DNA of 64,000 nucleotides from Ligula intestinalis. Lineage: Eukaryota > Platyhelminthes > Cestoda > Diphyllobothriidea > Diphyllobothriidae. The stretch covers positions 16,097,972 through 16,161,971 of the forward strand of contig JAYGXS010000006.1 in the NCBI GenBank assembly GCA_036362985.1. Reading direction: 5' to 3'. Under the pieces are notes generated by a model. The model saw nothing but the letters and a program-made list of their open reading frames with translations, ran no database searches and was not told the origin of the DNA. Within the stretch, counting starts at the first letter, position 1, and every line of letters starts with the position of its first letter. Positions 33,565-45,524 of the stretch are shown here, in pieces. The position numbers were made by a program, and so were the translations under genes.

Positions 33565-35000
33565 TGCTAAACATTTTTCTTCCGACATATGCATACGATT
33601 TCTGCTGACAGTTTTACATAGGGACTATTTCATCTGATTTCATTCTGGTTTCTGCAACCGAACAGAAATGAACTTATAACAAAGATATTAAGTTACCTAC
33701 GATGCCCAGCACGACATGGTAACCATGAAAATGTATTGAGGAAATAAGTCTTGGCAGTTTAGCATAGATTCGTCACGCTATTTTGATCTAATGCGTAAGT
33801 TATTCCCTTAGAAAGACTCTAATTAAGGGAAAGTGCGATTTACTTCAGTATGTCGTGCGCAATAGACATTTATTTGCACGAAATCGGACGGAGTTTGAAG
33901 TCAAACAAATTTTCATTGCTATTTGGTGCGATAGAACCCATTTGTTCATTTACATAAGTGATGCTATGAGAGAACTCCATAATAAGCCAGAAAGGTTTCG
34001 AATAAATCTCTTGCAGAACCGACAAAGCTAGACTTGAATTGAAAAAAAGCAGTCAAAGTCAAGCTGAAGTAATCGCTTTGATTTTCAGAAATAAAGAACG
34101 AGTTTAGTTTAAAAAATTACTTTTTGCCAAGGTCTGAAGTTTTTGTCACAAAACGCGGTAATAAAAGTTTTGATTGCCATTTTTTACCGCATCAGTCATT
34201 TGGAACAATAACCACAACTGCGTATACGTTTTGAGAAGATGAAGGTTAAAGCCCGATCTTATTTGAGCTAATACATGCGACAGAATTCTTTTATGTGCGC
34301 TATAGTTTACGTCTATGCGTAATTGAGAAACGGAACACGCAGAGTAATAAGAATTATATCCTAATTCGAGTATATCAAGGGCCACATTTTTGCCTTCACA
34401 AGCTTAGATTGGAGTCCGAACGTAGTCAATTATGGCGAAAAATACTTCAGTATGAAGCACAAAGTGAATTATTCCATTTAAAAACCAATTATATTATTTA
34501 TTTTCAAGTGAATTCAAAAACTTCTCAAAGTTCTTCATTTTCTCCATTTTGCGGTAATTGAGTATTATTAAGAAGCGCACAACAACAACAAGCACTTAAA
34601 CATGTTTATGCGTTTTAAAATGGGATTTTAAGTAAAATAGCAGAAACAGGTGGGCATAATCTATTCTAGGAGACTCCTAGAGTATTGGACAAGAAAGCCT
34701 ATCGGTTGTGATATCCAGTTGCATGTGCATAAAAACAAAACTTCAAAAACAACTGCAGAGAGGACAATGTTTACCAGAGATTTGGGATTGCCTAATGTTA
34801 AGGCAGTCCTAACCGACAACTAGCTACATCCAGATAACAATAGCATGGATTGAAAGGCATAACGAGGGCAGGAATAACGTTAACAGCTTGCATCTGCAGA
34901 AAACAAACTGTTAGAAGGCAGAATCAGATAGCACGCAGGACAACACGAGATGTCAACAAGTTCTCGAAATTGGTTGGTCTATGCTCGACAAACAATAATT
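33565..35000. other. Unassigned AT-rich sequence
   Basis: No supported gene or repeat. Open frames at 34146-34385 and 34295-34561 overlap on opposite strands and have no recognised motif. Confidence 0.4.
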
Positions 35001-35004
35001 TTTA

Positions 35005-35271
35005 ATGATGCATTACAGAGCATTATTGCTCATAGGATTTTATTGTACCATAATACTCCAGGTTAAGGGCAGCGATCAGTCGACATTTCCCCTAAAATCG
35101 GCTTTGACTTATTCTGCAGACTTGATAACTTGCATTCCCGATCATCACCTCCCAGTTATTCGTGAAAGGCTTCACATCCCAATAAAAGAAAACGAAACAA
35201 TCGGGTCATCTCTAGGCTTGCATTTTATCAACGGGAAACACGATACTGAACTGCACTTCTACGAGTACTAA
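35005..35271 (+). CDS. Small predicted secreted protein, hypothetical
   Basis: 88 codons from an ATG-ATG start. The N-terminus has a hydrophobic core (ALLLIGFYCTIIL) after a short MMHYR start, as in a signal peptide, with a plausible cleavage after QVKG. The remaining 65 residues are soluble and acidic at the end (HDTELHFYEY), with one Cys (ITCIPDHH). I recognise no family. Its 3' half is homologous to decayed segments at 29.4 and 32.9 kb, so it is either one member of a local duplicated family or part of an unrecognised transposon. It lies in the large intron of the minus-strand gene. Confidence 0.3.
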   Translation: MMHYRALLLIGFYCTIILQVKGSDQSTFPLKSALTYSADLITCIPDHHLPVIRERLHIPIKENETIGSSLGLHFINGKHDTELHFYEY

Positions 35272-35484
35272 TAAGGTTACCAAAACACGTAATGAACGTC
35301 GCCCCAAAAGGAAACAATATACTTCTTCCGGTTAGACTTTTTGGTTTAAACACATTGTCAGCTTATTGTTGACAAAACTGGAATGTAAAGACGTAGAATA
35401 TCCTAGTAGTCGATTTTGCCGTAAGCAAAGTCAAAGCTGGACAAAGAGCTGGAGTAATGCTAAGCGCCCTTTCATGGCACGAGG

Positions 35485-35625
35485 TGGGGTGTTTGTAGCT
35501 CAGTGATTAGAGCATTGGCTTCCGGTAAAGGCCTTCTCTAATACGCGGGTTGAAATCCTGCCGAACCCCTCGATTTTTTCACAATTGGGTCAACTCAAAT
35601 TAAGCAAATCTGCCAAACCTCTAAA
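35485..35625 (+). repeat. tRNA-derived SINE (family B), best copy
   Basis: TAGCTCAGTGATTAGAGC (A-box region) and GCGGGTTGAAATCCTGCC (B-box region) lie about 45 bases apart and are closed by GGGGTG...CGAACCCC, an acceptor-stem-like pairing. The SINE body CAATTGGGTCAACTCAAATT follows. The anticodon arm is not well formed, so it is a SINE head rather than a working tRNA gene. Confidence 0.65.
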
Positions 35626-35689
35626 TAATGCTGAGGAAATTTGCCGAGCGGCAAACAGATTTGTGTTTTCCCATAAACACATCTATTCT

Positions 35690-37335
35690 GGAAAAAAGGG
35701 TATTGTTAAATTGATTGAATTATGGGGAATTGAATGATCTAACAAGCTCCTGAAATTCACCAAGTCCAAGTTTGTTCTGAAGATCTGCCCGCGTGTATAG
35801 CAGCCTTCTTCGCCAGTGACATAGTATCTTACTCAAAGTGCGTATGCAGGGCGGAATAAGTCAAACCAGTGTCTCACTAATCACACAAATAACGATTAGT
35901 GTTACCTCCGTTAACAAGTTTAATCCATTCTAGCACCAAGTTTGTCATTTGAAAAATTCGTCTTGCAAAACGTAGCAAATTAAACTGCATTAATTCAATG
36001 ATTGATTGCAGGCGACCGAGGACTCACGCCCTGGTACTAAGGTTAAAGGTGGACACAGGCACACATACACTTGCACTAAAAACTCGTTAACTGAACGGAA
36101 GCTCGTCAATCGAAGCAAATTTATGCGAGTGGCTAGCTCTTCACCTGAAATGCTCGTAGATTAAACTGCTCGTCACCCAAGGCTACATTGTATTTAGAAA
36201 CTTTTGAATATTAAAGCGATGCAATGAAAGCCTCTTATGATGAAGTCTGATGGTGTTCTGCGTCGAGATTCAAATAGAACTTACAAGATGAAACCATTTA
36301 CATCCTGTTGGTAAACGTTCTGCCCCTGAAAACAAACGTTTGCAGATATTTGAGACTTCGGGCGTAAGAGGTCAATAAGCTACGTCATAAGGGTGGAGCG
36401 CAAGCACAGAAAACCGACGATGAATGCCAAAATATCACATCGACATTAAAACTAGGTTGCTATGCATGACACGGTGTACTTGCTCAGAGTTCACAAACAA
36501 TATCATGCAAATGATCATTTCCCGATTACAGCAAATAAAGCAACTGTTAGATCTAAAAATAAATGCTTCGGAAACCATTTTTAAATTAACAAAAGAGGAG
36601 CCAAAGTGTGAAGTCACGAGAGGATTAAAAGTACTTTATGGAATACGTGAACAATTGTACTATTGGCGTGTTCTGACCACAACACCAGACTCCATTTAAC
36701 AATCAGCATCACCCAAACCTTATCGAGCTTTAGAAAATGAAACGCCATTGTTATTTTCCCTCCATTTTCATGTAATTTTTCTTATCTATGCACCAGTTGG
36801 CCCAGTATGACCAATAGAAACCACTTTTTAACCTAGCGCCGATTTGGAAGACGTTTTTCGACATTTTCAAGGACATTTCTCCACGGTGTTGACAATTGCG
36901 GTTTCTGTGTCATAGTGAATGAAGGACGATTTTCCTGAAAATGTTGGAATTATATTTTCAAAATAAAGCATATTCCTCGCATTAACTCGCGTGAAAAAAC
37001 CTAGTTTAATTTTAACAGTGAAACTAAGCATCCTAATGTTAACTCCAGAGCTAATTCCTGTGAAATACAGTGCCAGGCTAAATGCATCAAGGAGGATTCC
37101 AAAAATACCCGCTATAACAGCTCTAAAAGATGCCCCCTGAGGCATACTTAGTCTTTAATGGAAATTATTTCAAAAAAAATGGATTTCTGACTAATGTTAA
37201 GCAGGATTCTCGAAATGTCCACCACATCACTATTCGCTTGCTCCAGGGGGCGCATAAATGTTTGCGTTTATCGGACTTGGAGACCCTCGAGGTGGAGATA
37301 ATTTTGATCTCATTTTTTCTTTGTTAGTGGATGAA
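35690..37335. other. Second part of duplicated segment, then unassigned sequence
   Basis: 35725-35880 is related to 29760-29870. Beyond it no gene is supported. A forward frame at 36424-36699 (91 codons, SRLQQIKQLLDLKINASE) is a weak candidate for an exon or relic with no recognised family. Confidence 0.4.
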
Positions 37336-37337
37336 GA

Positions 37338-37473
37338 CTGAAACGACGCCTCAACCAAGCCGTATCACAAACCTTCCCAGCGGCGAAAGTTCGGGTGTTA
37401 TTCTCAACCAACCCGGTCCTACAAGGCCAAGATAAAGATGGCTGCCAACTCAGACCACTCCTATGTGCATATA
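37338..37473 (+). mobile_element. Penelope-like element, left part of a split copy
   Basis: Encodes RRLNQAVSQTFPAAKVRVLF followed by STNPVLQG and ends at CAYT, the start of the GIY-YIG domain (CIY expected). It is 5'-truncated at about 37338. The frame is resumed exactly at 39366 after a Tc1/mariner-like insertion. Confidence 0.8.
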
Positions 37474-39363
37474 CAGTAGGTCAAATATCTGATGCAACGT
37501 TGGGGATTGAGGGATTTGACACAAACTTGATGTCGTTTATTCAGTTCATTGGGTTGGCTTGAAGCACAAAATATTGTTTATTAGGACTTAATTGCGTTCA
37601 GGTCAGTATACTTTGAGAAAATATAGGCAGAAATGGGCGAAATCCAACGGTTGCTGATTACCAAGGAATTTCCTATGCTATTTAGCACTGCGGAGAAAAG
37701 ATTCCTCTTTGTGCGTGCTGAAGTATAAAAAAATTCACAAAGAGCAAAAAAAGTTTAATTTTTAGGTTCAATACAGAGAAAATTTTGTTTTGTGTCCAGG
37801 AAATTTAGGTTAGTGTACTAACGAGATACAGGACTACAGTCGAAGAAAAGTTGATTAATATTGTTAACAAGTGTTTGCTCTACAAATCTGTTATATTTTG
37901 TGCCCTAACGATAAGTAATGAACTTACAAGACGCAAAAAGGTTTTTTTCTAGGCCGAAATTAGTAGACCTATTTAACTTTAGATGGACTCCCTCGTAATC
38001 TCAAATGTTTTCTTATTACCATCGTAAACTAAGTCCGTCCAAATGTTGTCAAAATATAGATGGAAATCAACTTTTATCAAAACTCTAAACGGAAGAAGTA
38101 GAAAATTGCCATGTTTAAAGATATTGGAGGATATTTTGGGTCACGCTGTTGTACAATTAAAATCAAAGAACACTGCCCGGAAGTAAAAGATTGAATTGAA
38201 AACAGCTCTTGTTTACGTAGCAATGTAGGTTCTTTCATTTCCAGCACAATTGTTGCTTTCAGTTTTAGAGGAATCAAAAACCGGTCAAAATATGCCATTT
38301 TTATCTTGACTTTAACTTAAAAAACGTATCGTACACAAATATTTGACTTCAAAATATCTAAGGTACTTTTAAAGGTGGTTACTTATTCTAGAAAGTTTTT
38401 TAATTAATCTTAGTCATATTAATTTTTGGATTTTGTTGTGGAAATGAATTTTTCTCGACAATGAGTTGACACGTTTGGGCGATGCTAAAGTCATGACCAA
38501 CACAGGCAGCTATCAAAAGGGGAATATTTAAGAACTCATTATTCAGGTTAATGCTTTTTAGATATTTCTTATTTCTAAGTTTTCCGTAAAAAGGTTGAAT
38601 GAAATCGGTATTTATGGGCAAACAAAGCAAAACTGTGAAATTCGTAAAGTGTTCAGCAGCATTTCTAAAACAGTTGCTGCTCGTCGCACGCGAGCTCTCC
38701 AAATAATTTTACAAAAATTTGACAAACGGAAATTTCTTTCACCATACACAAGATGATATGAATTTGATTACAAGTACAACGGTTATCTAAATTTTTAGTA
38801 AACAACCAGCCTATCCGTGTGTGGCCGTCAATGTTTTTTTGTTCCGCTCAACAGCCGAGATGTGATTTCCATAGAAAGTCATTTTGCAATTGTCAAAAGA
38901 AATTGATACAAAGCACGCAAGAATCTTTTCGTGCATTCAAAACGGAAATATGTCCGAAAATTAAAATTTGGAAAAAACTGTACTGAAGGTGAATAAATCC
39001 ATTTCTGACACATTGAGTGCGAGTTTAAATTTTATTTGAAAACATTTAGTTCATAAAATTTTGTATTTGTACTTATTCTGTATTATCTTGCCATCCTTTT
39101 CCATTCCCATGCCTTAATGACAATTTTATTTCACATCACACTAGTAAATTTTCATGTGGCCATTTCTTGAGTTTGCAAGTTTTGTGAAAATTATATTTTT
39201 CTATGCTAGTAAATAGTAATTTCTCAACCAAACCTTGAATTTTTTTACTTATAGTTCTAAATTTACTGCTATATTAGTTGGGGGAACGCCGCGTACGCCG
39301 ACTTCCCACAAAATGACTTTTATTACGTTTTTGAACTAATTGCATGAGATTGTCCTTTAACTG
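37474..39363. mobile_element. Tc1/mariner-like DNA element, 1,890 bp, no intact transposase
   Basis: It begins CAGTAGGTCAAATATCTGAT and ends, read from the other strand, CAGTTAAAGGACAATCTCAT. Both ends then share GCAA, giving imperfect terminal inverted repeats with CAGT termini. A TA dinucleotide flanks it on both sides (37472-37473 and 39364-39365), the usual Tc1/mariner target duplication. Removing the element and one TA restores a continuous PLE frame. The interior is AT rich and its longest frame (minus, 38400-38702, 100 codons) shows no transposase motif, so it is probably non-autonomous or decayed. Confidence 0.75.
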
Positions 39364-39365
39364 TA

Positions 39366-39940
39366 CTTATTTACTTGCTCCTGTGAAGCAGGTTATATCG
39401 GTCGCACGAGTCGCTGATTTTCAAGACGAATACGGGAGCACCTCTCAGCACGGCCGGCCAAAGGTGAAGTCAAAAGCATCAACAGCTCTATGCTTGCCCA
39501 TATGGTTGACTCTGGACATCGTGTGGACCTCAGCGAACCCTTTAGTGTAATTTACGAGGTTCCGCCAAATTACCCAAAGTCACTGGGTCAGCATTTGCTA
39601 GCAACAGCAGAAGCAACCGTGATACGGTTGTGGAAGCCGGTTCTGTACGCGCCAAAGAACCTCCTGCAAGCCCCCAGCTTGGCACGGCCAACGGTTACGT
39701 ACTACCTGCATCATTCCCCCCGAATCTCCTGTCCGGACTCAACAAACCCTCATCAAATCGCAACCAGCTGATAACTATTAACCTCACCCCTCATCTATAC
39801 CCATGACTAATTTGCCTGTAGTGATTGCCATAATCACCAGCATGTTACTTTTGACCCCTCTCTATATAAATGCAATGGCTTGAGAATTTATCGAAAGTTA
39901 AGTATGCTCGCTAAATCTTCTTCTGAAACGAAATCGTGAG
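39366..39940 (+). mobile_element. Penelope-like element, right part of a split copy (GIY-YIG end)
   Basis: Resumes with LFTCSCEAGYIGRTSR, the GIY-YIG core, in a frame joining the left part. A frameshift follows, then MLAHMVDSGHRVDLSEPF and LLATAEATVIRLWKPVL (39490-39650). The 3' UTR ends near 39870-39910 with TGAGAATTTATCGAAAG and TATGCTCGCTAAA, the tail motif shared with the copies at 17.2 and 52.1 kb. Confidence 0.8.
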
Positions 39941-39944
39941 TTGG

Positions 39945-40785
39945 CTTACCTGTGCTAATGCCAAAACAGGAATAGTGGAGCAGAACAATAAAAGCCCACA
40001 CCTACTTGTGACAGTTTACTTTTTGAACGGAATTCGTAACTGATGTGTCTCCTCATTTATGCCTCACAACTACGTGTCTTCACACATCCGTCTCAGCATT
40101 TTCCCCATTATCCCCTCTCTGCTCTTTCTTTCTGATTTCTTCTTCCTCTTCAATTGTCGTGCAAATTAAGAAAGAAAAGTATAAATTCGGAGGGATATAA
40201 ATGACTCGCTATTGCGAATGGATGGTTAAGTCAGCGCCTCAAAGTTTTTCTAGTCACCCACTATCTAAACTATTGATCAAAATCGGGGTTTGTATATAGT
40301 GCATCTTTTGGAAAACATGAAAACTAACCGTGGCGTCGTCGGGGGGTTTTATGGCTGGCTTGTCCACTTATGTAAGAAATCACCCAATCAATCCCCATTT
40401 GTGTGAAATCTTAGTGATTGTATGTGGGGGCCAGGTCATGTACGTTGTACGCATAAATGAGGTCATTTAATCTATCAGTAGCTACGCTCATTCTCAGCAC
40501 CAGTCCATTGACCGTTACTTGGAAAGGGATAGGACAACGAAGTCGACGGCTCAGCGCATTTTCTTCACTCTAAACAATCTGACGCGCTTAGAGCCATAAC
40601 AGTTTCCCAAAAGCCGTGATTTAGATGGTTGTCAACTGACGGCATAACTCAGACCACCCAGTTAGTCCAGTGTGCATTTGTTTAGAGTGGCTGACTGGCG
40701 GACTGGAAGTCAGATTGCAGAAGATACTTCTTGATGTGGCCTTTATACTACCCTCACGCCATTAGATTCGACCTACGTATTTTGG
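39945..40785. other. Unassigned sequence
   Basis: No supported gene or repeat recognised. Confidence 0.4.
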
Positions 40786-40789
40786 CACG

Positions 40790-40985
40790 GTCCAGCTAAG
40801 CTAGGCACGTGTGCCCTTTCCCGTTGCACCTCTTCTTGACTTGGTCATGACGAAGGACCCAAGTTGCAAAGAGAGCGCGGTAGATAAACCACAAGTCTAC
40901 TACCATTTAAAACTAGTCTAGGCGTGAGTTAAGATGTTTACCCTCAGCTTGCTGACGCACATGATGGACATCGTCGAAATTCAGT
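40790..40985 (+). repeat. Interspersed repeat (family C)
   Basis: TCTTGACTTGGTCATGA, GAGAGCGCGGTAGAT, AAGTCTACTACCATTTAAAA and GCTTGCTGACGCACATGATG occur in the same order as in the copies at 47.8-48.1 and 49.7-50.0 kb. Confidence 0.55.
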
Positions 40986-40989
40986 CAAA

Positions 40990-43310
40990 CTACCAGCTGC
41001 TATGGATAATGATTGCGATTGCTTAGCCATTGCTGAGGTTTACTACACTTTTGGTTCAACAGCTTAACAGCTTAATTGCAAAGTGCACGATAAAGGAGCC
41101 CACGCAATATTATTCTCAACTAAGGTGTAAATAAGTCATCGATTGTTGATCTGCCTTTGAGAAATCTAACACCCCTGACTTCAGTAGTGCATTAACCACT
41201 TTCATTTTTCCAAATGAACGATAACTGAATTTGTTTAAATAGAGATTAAGGTTGCTGGCCCTGAGCAAATGAGCCAATTCACGCCTCAAAGACCGGGTGA
41301 ATTTCTGTCTTATTTTGTGCGTTTAACGTTTGGACACTCAAGGACCGAAAAAAACTCCGAGGCGTTGGCAAAACCATTAATCCGTTACAACGAGTCCTTC
41401 CTTCGCCAAAAACTCTTACCTACTACTTACTAATATGCACTTCTCTTGTGAGAAACGAAAAGGAGAGTAGAGTTGGAATAATTAAGGAGAATGCTGTGAC
41501 GGATGTGAGAACGAACTTGGTTTCGAGACGTGACTGAGCCGGCGAGAATAAGGCTTAACGAAAAAATTGTCACAATAAGCAACCGCTGGCTACAAATCCT
41601 CTTCTAAAGTTGTCTGACGCTACGGTGCTGAGTAACCAGTGCACATTTCCGTTCTCATCCACAAGAGTAAAAATGCAAACTAATACCACTGGCAAAAACA
41701 AGGGTGACTGGAATGACTATTTCTGACATTGGTTGTGGCTAACTGATGATAATTACCAATAACAGCGAATATGGTCATTTTAGTCGCCCTCATCTTCGGA
41801 GATGGTTTCGGCTTTACTCATAAATGAAAGGAAATTTAGAAAACGTGAATTGCGAATGCAGTGACTCACAACTTCAACGACGATTATATTATTTTTTTGT
41901 TGCTAAGGTGAAAGGTGGGTATGACATGGAAATAGGGACCACAGTTATTGCAAATGGCTCTTGCCTATATTTTGGGGGACTGGAGTCAGGGTTCTGGTTA
42001 GTGATAGAGCTATTGCTAGAGCTATGACGTTTATAATGAGGGAAAGGATCCGGTTTAGGTTAATGAGGATTCGGGGTTCGGTTAGGAATATAGTTTGGAA
42101 ATGTGATAAGACACCAGCCGGAAATCTAGGGCTATGTCAAGTACAGCACTGAGAGTGAGTCCGAATTCTCTTATATGCGCAAAAAGTGATGCGGTAAGCT
42201 TCTTTGTGAGACGAAAGTGACCATTATTTTCGCTATTTCTATAACACTCTCTTGTATCCTCTGACTTGAATCTGAGAATACAATCACTGAAAGCATACCA
42301 ACCGTTCATATATCATTGACGATTGATTGATTGGAAGCCAATTCATTTTGACTTTCTGTCGAGGGGATTACTGATGTTAACGTACTCCTTCCTACGTACC
42401 GCTTAAACCATCATGACATGTCTGTTTGACCTCTTCCCGCGTAGTTATATTAGAATCAGGCTTTTGTTTCCATAGTCAGCAGTCATACTACCATGCAGGA
42501 GTTGACTAAATTTTGTATTCTTTTTTTAAAGTGGAATTTAAAAAATGAGCAGATATTTTTTCCATGATGCTCACGCTTTGTACTTTTAAATACGCCTGCA
42601 TTATCTTTTCTTAAACAAGAAACCTACTTCCAGTCTGTTTTTCCTTACTTGCTTAGGGGTCTGGATTGGTCTTTTGAAAACGATCAGCCATTATGTGGTT
42701 TTATGGGCAGCTGAATAACTGTTTACCTCGCAAAGACTGATAATATTTCCACGGATGTGGCTACGTTCCAAAAGTAGGGCTGTTAACTTTGACAGCTTGT
42801 TAAATCGTTTAATTCCCGTTCTCCAGATCACTAAGGTAGAGTATATTTTTCCAGTATAATTGCGATATTTAAGAAGCACAAATGCGCCCGATACTAAGCA
42901 ACTAACTTAACCATTAGTCCAGCTGCATGTTCGGACTTAACATCATAATATGAAAATCGATAACCGGAACTTTGTAAGTTTTCGCACGTCAGTTTTGTTC
43001 TTGCAGTCTTTCCGGTACCTACATTTACCCTGTACGTGAGTGGGCATAATCTACTGAATAAAATGAACACGAAAAAAGTTTGAAAACAATAAACCTCGAC
43101 AGTAAATAATACGCTTTGGCAACGGTCCCTTATGTAAGCCCAGCTAGCCACCGCTGACCCAGGTATCGTGTTTAACGGAAATATTCGTAAGAGCGGAAAA
43201 GCAGCAAAATATATGCAAGAAAACCTAAGAAATAAATGCATTTTCTACAAATTTATTCCCCTTAGCCTATAGATGAAAACAAACTTGACCCTGATAATTT
43301 AAAAATAAAA
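40990..43310. other. Unassigned intronic sequence
   Basis: 41690-41770 resembles the 3' part of SINE family A (minus). 41995-42095 is rich in TTAGG-type words. No gene supported; open frames at 42894-43241 and elsewhere lack motifs. Confidence 0.4.
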
Positions 43311-43311
43311 A

Positions 43312-44795
43312 AACACTATTCACCAATGTACCCGTGGCAGAAACCATAAACTACCTCTGCGACGTTATTCGGGCCACGAACTACCAGATAGGTATGCCCG
43401 TGAAAACCCTCAAAGATCTCCTCACGCGATGCACACAAAATGTCCAATTTCTCTGCAATGGTCAGTTCTACAGACAGATTGATGGTGTGGCGATGGGCTC
43501 ACCACTTGGACCGTTTCTTGCAAATGTCTTTATGGGCAAGATCGAGAAAACGAGTCTAGGGGACACCATCAATGACCTTGCATTCTACGGTCGATATGTA
43601 GATGATATCTTCTGTTTGACTGACTATAACACTGACATTGATGCCTTGGTCGCGAAGTTTAACAACGCTCACCCATCGCTCAAGTTTTCTGCTGAGACTG
43701 AAGTGGACGATGAAATTGCGTTCCTTGACGTCCTTCTGCGAAGGCAAGAGGATGGATCTATCCTACGCAGGGTTTTCCGAAAGAAAACCTGGACAGGACA
43801 ATACACTAACTTCCACAGTTTTGTCCCCCTCAATATAAAACGAAATCTGGTCCAAGGATTAGCAGCTAGAATACGACAGATCTGTTCTCCTGAAACTGTC
43901 GAAGCAGAACTCCAACAGCTGCAGCATACACTAATTGAAAATGGATACCCGGAAAGGTTCATTCGCAGAAATATTGGTGAACGCGCCAAAAAGCCTGTCA
44001 CCTTAACTGCAGAAAAGAAAGACGTGTTCATAAGACTGCCTTTCTTAGGCGATGCAACCAGCGAGCTGGTCAGACGACGCTTGAGGACTGCAATCACAAA
44101 CGCTTTCCCAGCGGCGAACTTACGGGTGCTCTTCACGAACTCTCCCCTCCTACGATTGGGAGGTAAAGACAGACTCCCTTTGAAGGCCACATCAATGTGC
44201 ATTTACTCTTTCACTTGCTCCTGTGGAGCGGGATACATAGGCCGTACAACGAGGCGTCTCGAAAAGAGGGTGCGTGAGCACATACCGACCTGGCTAAGTA
44301 AAGGTGAAACTAGATCGATCTCGAGTGCTATTCTCGCACATCTAGTTGATACGAACCATCGAGTCGATACTAACGAAGCCTTTAAGGTGGTCTACAGGAC
44401 ACCATCTAATTTTTCCAAAGGCCTACGCCAACGGATGCTTGCTACAGCCGAAGCAGTGGCTATAAGGCTAGCAAATCCAGTGCTGTGTTGTCAGAAGACT
44501 CTGACACAAGCTCTGTCACTTCCATGGCCTAAACCGACACCAGGTGGCGATAGGATTTCGCCCCTCCCCACAAGTGACAATCCCTCAACCAACAGGCTGA
44601 CATGGCCTACATGCGCAAACTGACTTAGTCCGCGTTGGCCAATTAGCGCCCGTGTTAGATAGTTATTGATTTTTCTACCTATTCAAACTTTTATTGTTAT
44701 GTACAGCGTCAATTTCCCTTGCAAACGTTTGGTCTGATGAAGAGTTGCTGAAAACAATTGTTTGCCAAAAAAACTGACTTCTTAATCGATAAATG
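43312..44795 (+). mobile_element. Penelope-like element, 5'-truncated, uninterrupted RT + GIY-YIG frame
   Basis: A single open frame runs to a stop at 44621-44623 (429 codons from a GTG at 43334; homology begins slightly upstream at LFTNVPV, about 43312). RT boxes: QIDGVAMGSPLGPFLANVFM, the intact catalytic GRYVDDIFCL, FLDVLLRRQEDGS, RKKTWTGQYTNFHSFVPL. The GIY-YIG endonuclease follows: SMCIYSFTCSC, GAGYIGRTTRR, RVREHIPTWL, SSAILAHLVDTNHRVD, LATAEAVAIRLANPVLC. The N-terminal RT half is absent. A 3' UTR ends at 44735-44795 with CTGATGAAGAGTTGCTGAAA. The absence of stops suggests a young insertion. It lies in the large intron, antisense to the host gene. Confidence 0.9.
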
Positions 44796-44799
44796 ATGC

Positions 44800-45105
44800 G
44801 AGTAATCAAAATAAGAATAAAACACCTTTGTGCATTTGTTCATATGGATGTAGGGGCTACCATGCACTCTGGTACCTATAAAATAATAAACCAAACTTTC
44901 TGAAATACATATAGCAGTTAACTATTCAAATACGAGCATCCCTGGATATTTATTTAAGAAGGAGAGAAATTGTTTCAGAAACTGGAAACTTAAATTTTTA
45001 CATTTTCGGAGCTGGTTTTCAGTTCATCTTCAGACTATGGGATATGTACGGATGCATAAATAAATGCCAGTGGCCTAAATTACCTATTTTAACGCTATAT
45101 TTTTA
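44800..45105. other. Unassigned sequence between two PLE tails
   Basis: No gene or repeat recognised. Confidence 0.4.
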
Positions 45106-45109
45106 ACTT

Positions 45110-45520
45110 TTAGCCATCGGCCTCCCTTGGCCGACCGCATGCGGAAATCCAACACCTACTGAAGCCAAGAAGACGAAGCTACTGAGAATAGTCAAGCGCA
45201 AGCTGCGCGGCTGACATACAGAACTCAAGCCGCGGACCGCGAGAACATCCCCCCTGTCTCATCTGGGCATGGCAACCAGCGTCCTACCCGCGCAGGCGCC
45301 CGCGTTCAGGAGACGAGGGAAAACTCAGCTGCTTAATTATCCTCACCCTTTTCCTCCCCCTCCCCCTTCCCTAACCTGAAGATTATATAATCGCTGTAAT
45401 TAATTGACCAATTTTATTCCTCATGTCATGTACTGGCCTGATGATGAATGACCGAAAACGATCGTTTGTCAACACGACTTTCTAATCGTAGAAATGGCAA
45501 TTTTCGCTGAACTATTTGTA
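45110..45520 (+). mobile_element. Penelope-like element, 3' UTR only (solo tail)
   Basis: A GC-rich then pyrimidine-rich stretch (CCTCCCCCTCCCCCTTCCC) is followed by CTGGCCTGATGATGAATGAC, CGAAAACGATCGTTTGTC, then CTTTCTAATCG. The ending is arranged like that of the full PLE at 44.74 kb. No coding block remains. Confidence 0.55.
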
Positions 45521-45524
45521 ACGC

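Noticed and set aside
44735..44757. Functional hammerhead ribozyme at the end of the 43.3-kb PLE
   Set aside because: CTGATGA and GAAA are present but only two base pairs can form for stem II and no stem III is visible; kept only as a terminal motif.
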